Origin: Paenilisteria riparia FSL S10-1204
GTDB lineage: Bacteria > Bacillota > Bacilli > Lactobacillales > Listeriaceae
Length of the DNA stretch: 44,239 nucleotides
Assembly (NCBI RefSeq): GCF_000525995.1
Contig: NZ_AODL01000031.1
Location: forward strand, 1 to 44,239
Reading direction: 5' to 3'
The position numbers and the translations under genes were made by a program. Positions 42,555 through 44,239 of the stretch are shown in pieces. Each line of letters opens with the position of its first letter. The first letter of the stretch is position 1. The notes beneath the pieces are model-generated. The model had not been told where the DNA came from and made no database searches. It saw only the letters and a program-made list of their open reading frames with translations.

Positions 42555-43662
42555 CTACTTTGTAATTACCACACGTCGAACGCTTCCGTTAAACGTATTT
42601 TTCCAATAACCTTTCGTAACTGAAGCAACCGATACACCATACGTATTCTGATCATTCAACATCACACCATCACCTAAGTAAATACCAATATGTGTGTTGG
42701 GTCCTTCTGTATCAAAAAATAATAAATCACCACGCTGCATGTCCATGACTGAAACACTTTTCCCTAGCTTAATAATGGTCCGAACTGTCACACTAGACAC
42801 AGGACCAAGATTCACACCGGCCTGATTGTATGCCCAATGTACAAAGCTGGAGCAATCAAATAACCGTTGATCAATTTGTGACTGATTGCGCCCCGCACCG
42901 TAGCTATAAGGTGACTTGCCAACTAAAGACATGCCTGCTTGAATGGCTTTTTCTATTGTGTCATTACTGCCAACAATCGTCGTACCTCCTGAAGCTGTGT
43001 AGTCACCACTGGTATACATGTTGTAGTATTTCATGACACGATCCACGTACCAGTCTGCGTGATTGTAAGCAAAAATAGCACCATGTAAATCACCTGGCGC
43101 ACCACTTGCTTTCAAATAATTGGCTGCAGTGTACGCTGCATCTTTGATGTTATACGGATCTGCTTTTCCATCACCATCTGCATCAATCCCGTAACCACCA
43201 TATTTCTTTATATTCGTTAGATTCTCCCAATCACTCTTGGACGGAGTGCCAGGAAAACTCCACCCTACCCATGTCTTTGGCATGAATTGAAAATGGCCAA
43301 CGGCACCCGCAGAAGACACCATATTTGGATCAGAACCAAAGGAAGTCTCTACCTTGTGTACTGCAGCTAAAAGTGTCCACGGGATGCCATAACGCGCAGC
43401 CGCTTCTTGATAGACCGGAATGAAGTCTTTCGGTATCTCTTTCTCGCCCACCGCACTAATCGATATGCCACCGTCTTCCTTGCTCCCCTGATCACTCATC
43501 GTGATACCGATGGTTATGCATAGGATTAGAATTAGCACAAGAAGCACTACAACTATTTGCCAACCGAATATTTTCGCAATCAATTTAAGCGCCATTTTTT
43601 TTTGCTTTTTCTGCCGCTAATTGCTTCGCCTTCTTCTGTACATAACCTTCCTTATCGCTCAT
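42555..43662 (-). CDS. CwlT-like bifunctional cell-wall hydrolase, frameshift near the start
   Basis: About 368 residues. The true start is probably ATG 43662 (MSDKEGYVQKKAKQLAAEKA, site AGGACG), overlapping the upstream stop; the frame then reads into MALKLIAKIFGWQIVVVLLV if one base of T9 43595-43603 is removed. Starting at the internal ATG 43595 leaves no ribosome site. After the membrane anchor comes a lysozyme-like domain (YGIPWTLLAAVHKVETSFGS, catalytic E83 counted from the internal Met; AGAVGHFQFMPKTW) and an NlpC/P60 peptidase with Cys in RLFDCSSFVHWAYN and His in NTHIGIYLGDG. It opens the peptidoglycan for the conjugation channel, as CwlT does in Tn916 and ICEBs1. Confidence 0.85.
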
Positions 43663-44239
43663 CGTCCTGCTGGACAGAGAAGTCAGAAACTAACCATTTG
43701 CCGCTCTCCTCATGCCGTAATAGGATGTTATACAACGTTACCGTGTCCATAAATTTCTTACCCTTGTCGTTAAAGAATGTTCCTTCGACTTTGACCTTAA
43801 AATACATATCTGCCCCGTCTTCATAATCGCTTGATACCTTCGTAACTTGACGTTGGTACATGTCGACCGTTGGCCTCACTTCTTGACCTTGGTTCTGTAA
43901 TTTAAGACTGATTTCAGGCGTCGCATACGGAACAGCATTCAATTGGTTTTCGTCGGGCCTCGCGCCGTTAAATGCGGTATACGCACGCGCAAAAGATTCT
44001 GCATTTACTTTGGCAGCATCGACATCTTTTTTATAATGATATTTATATGGTTCCTCTTTTTCCTGCTTATCCGTCGCCTCTTTTCCACCGCCAACTTCCA
44101 CAACCGTTTCTTTTGTCTTAGATGATTTAGGAACATCTGGTTGTATCCATTGATAGAAAATTAAGGCACCAGGTATCAGCAAAATCAAGAAAAAACCGAT
44201 GATGCCCTTTTTAGGCAACTTCCTTTTGGTTTGCTTCGT
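43652..44239 (-). CDS. VirB8/TcpC-like conjugation protein (5' end off window)
   Basis: The frame is open to the right edge (TKQTKRKLPKKGIIGFFLIL). A TTG at 44218 is an unconvincing start, so the gene probably begins beyond 44239. One membrane helix (GIIGFFLILLIPGALIFYQW) precedes a Lys/Glu-rich linker and an NTF2-like external domain (DAAKVNAESFARAYTAFNGA, YFKVKVEGTFFNDKGKKFMD, SGKWLVSDFSVQ) as in VirB8/TcpC-like proteins. Its end overlaps the CwlT-like start, so the two are co-translated. It probably joins the inner-membrane part of the transfer channel. Confidence 0.65.
   Translation of the reverse strand, partial: TKQTKRKLPKKGIIGFFLILLIPGALIFYQWIQPDVPKSSKTKETVVEVGGGKEATDKQEKEEPYKYHYKKDVDAAKVNAESFARAYTAFNGARPDENQLNAVPYATPEISLKLQNQGQEVRPTVDMYQRQVTKVSSDYEDGADMYFKVKVEGTFFNDKGKKFMDTVTLYNILLRHEESGKWLVSDFSVQQDDER

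Noticed and set aside
43562..43595. Internal ATG 43595 as the true start of the CwlT-like gene
   Set aside because: It follows an A9 tract with no ribosome site, whereas ATG 43662 has one and overlaps the upstream stop as expected for a coupled gene.

Overview
The window looks like a large conjugative or mobilizable plasmid, or a plasmid-like integrative element, from a low-GC Firmicute, probably a member of the Listeriaceae. Three things suggest this: A/T-rich coding DNA with strong Shine-Dalgarno sites, a secreted lectin plus modular Ig-like surface protein of the Listeria/Brochothrix kind beside Crp-type and Mga/AtxA-type regulators, and Gram-positive plasmid modules (MobP-type relaxase, CwlT-like hydrolase, Fst toxins, Tn3-family transposon). 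The genus is not settled, and no replication initiator or rRNA gene is visible.

Layout. 1-7.0 kb: end of a UDP-sugar dehydrogenase gene, a small lipoprotein, a ~1,000-residue lectin/Ig-repeat surface protein, a Crp-type regulator and an Mga/AtxA-like regulator. 7.05-14.23 kb: a Tn3-family transposon with 47-bp inverted ends carrying tnpA, an arsR-arsB-CoA-disulfide-reductase operon and a truncated resolvase. 14.2-19.2 kb: a predicted small transcript, a YolD-type operon behind a LexA box, a GHSLGG lipase-like protein with a helical partner, an Fst-type type I toxin-antitoxin locus, and a resolvase with a res-like site.

19.2-28.7 kb is a conflict and defence island, all on the minus strand. 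It holds a DUF4365-like nuclease gene broken by frameshifts, a SUKH immunity gene behind an orphan toxin tail, a secreted FN3-repeat protein ending in a bacteriocin-like hydrophobic domain with two tiny membrane proteins behind it, and a SEFIR-domain gene preceded by a multi-pass membrane protein. This last pair is the best candidate for an undescribed defence system.

28.8-36.9 kb is a plasmid regulatory and establishment region. A probable five-gene operon encodes a 61-residue protein, an unknown protein, an exported nuclease, a small membrane protein and an orphan C5 methyltransferase; it diverges from a small HTH gene across duplicated operators. A second copy of this switch (HTH gene against a paralogue of the unknown protein) lies 3 kb away, and its 46-bp operator is repeated in front of a membrane-protein/CPBP-protease operon. 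Between the switches are two copies of a structured repeat and a 28-bp inverted repeat. A second Fst locus follows. 36.9-44.2 kb is the transfer region: DUF3991/TOPRIM primase-like protein with a lysozyme-like insert, relaxase, two relaxosome accessory proteins, a hairpin-rich presumptive oriT, a coiled-coil membrane protein, a CwlT-like hydrolase and a VirB8/TcpC-like protein.

Many genes are split by one base at runs of 7-9 A or T. Either the sequence carries homopolymer errors or these are slippage-prone contingency tracts. I join such genes and give each break point.
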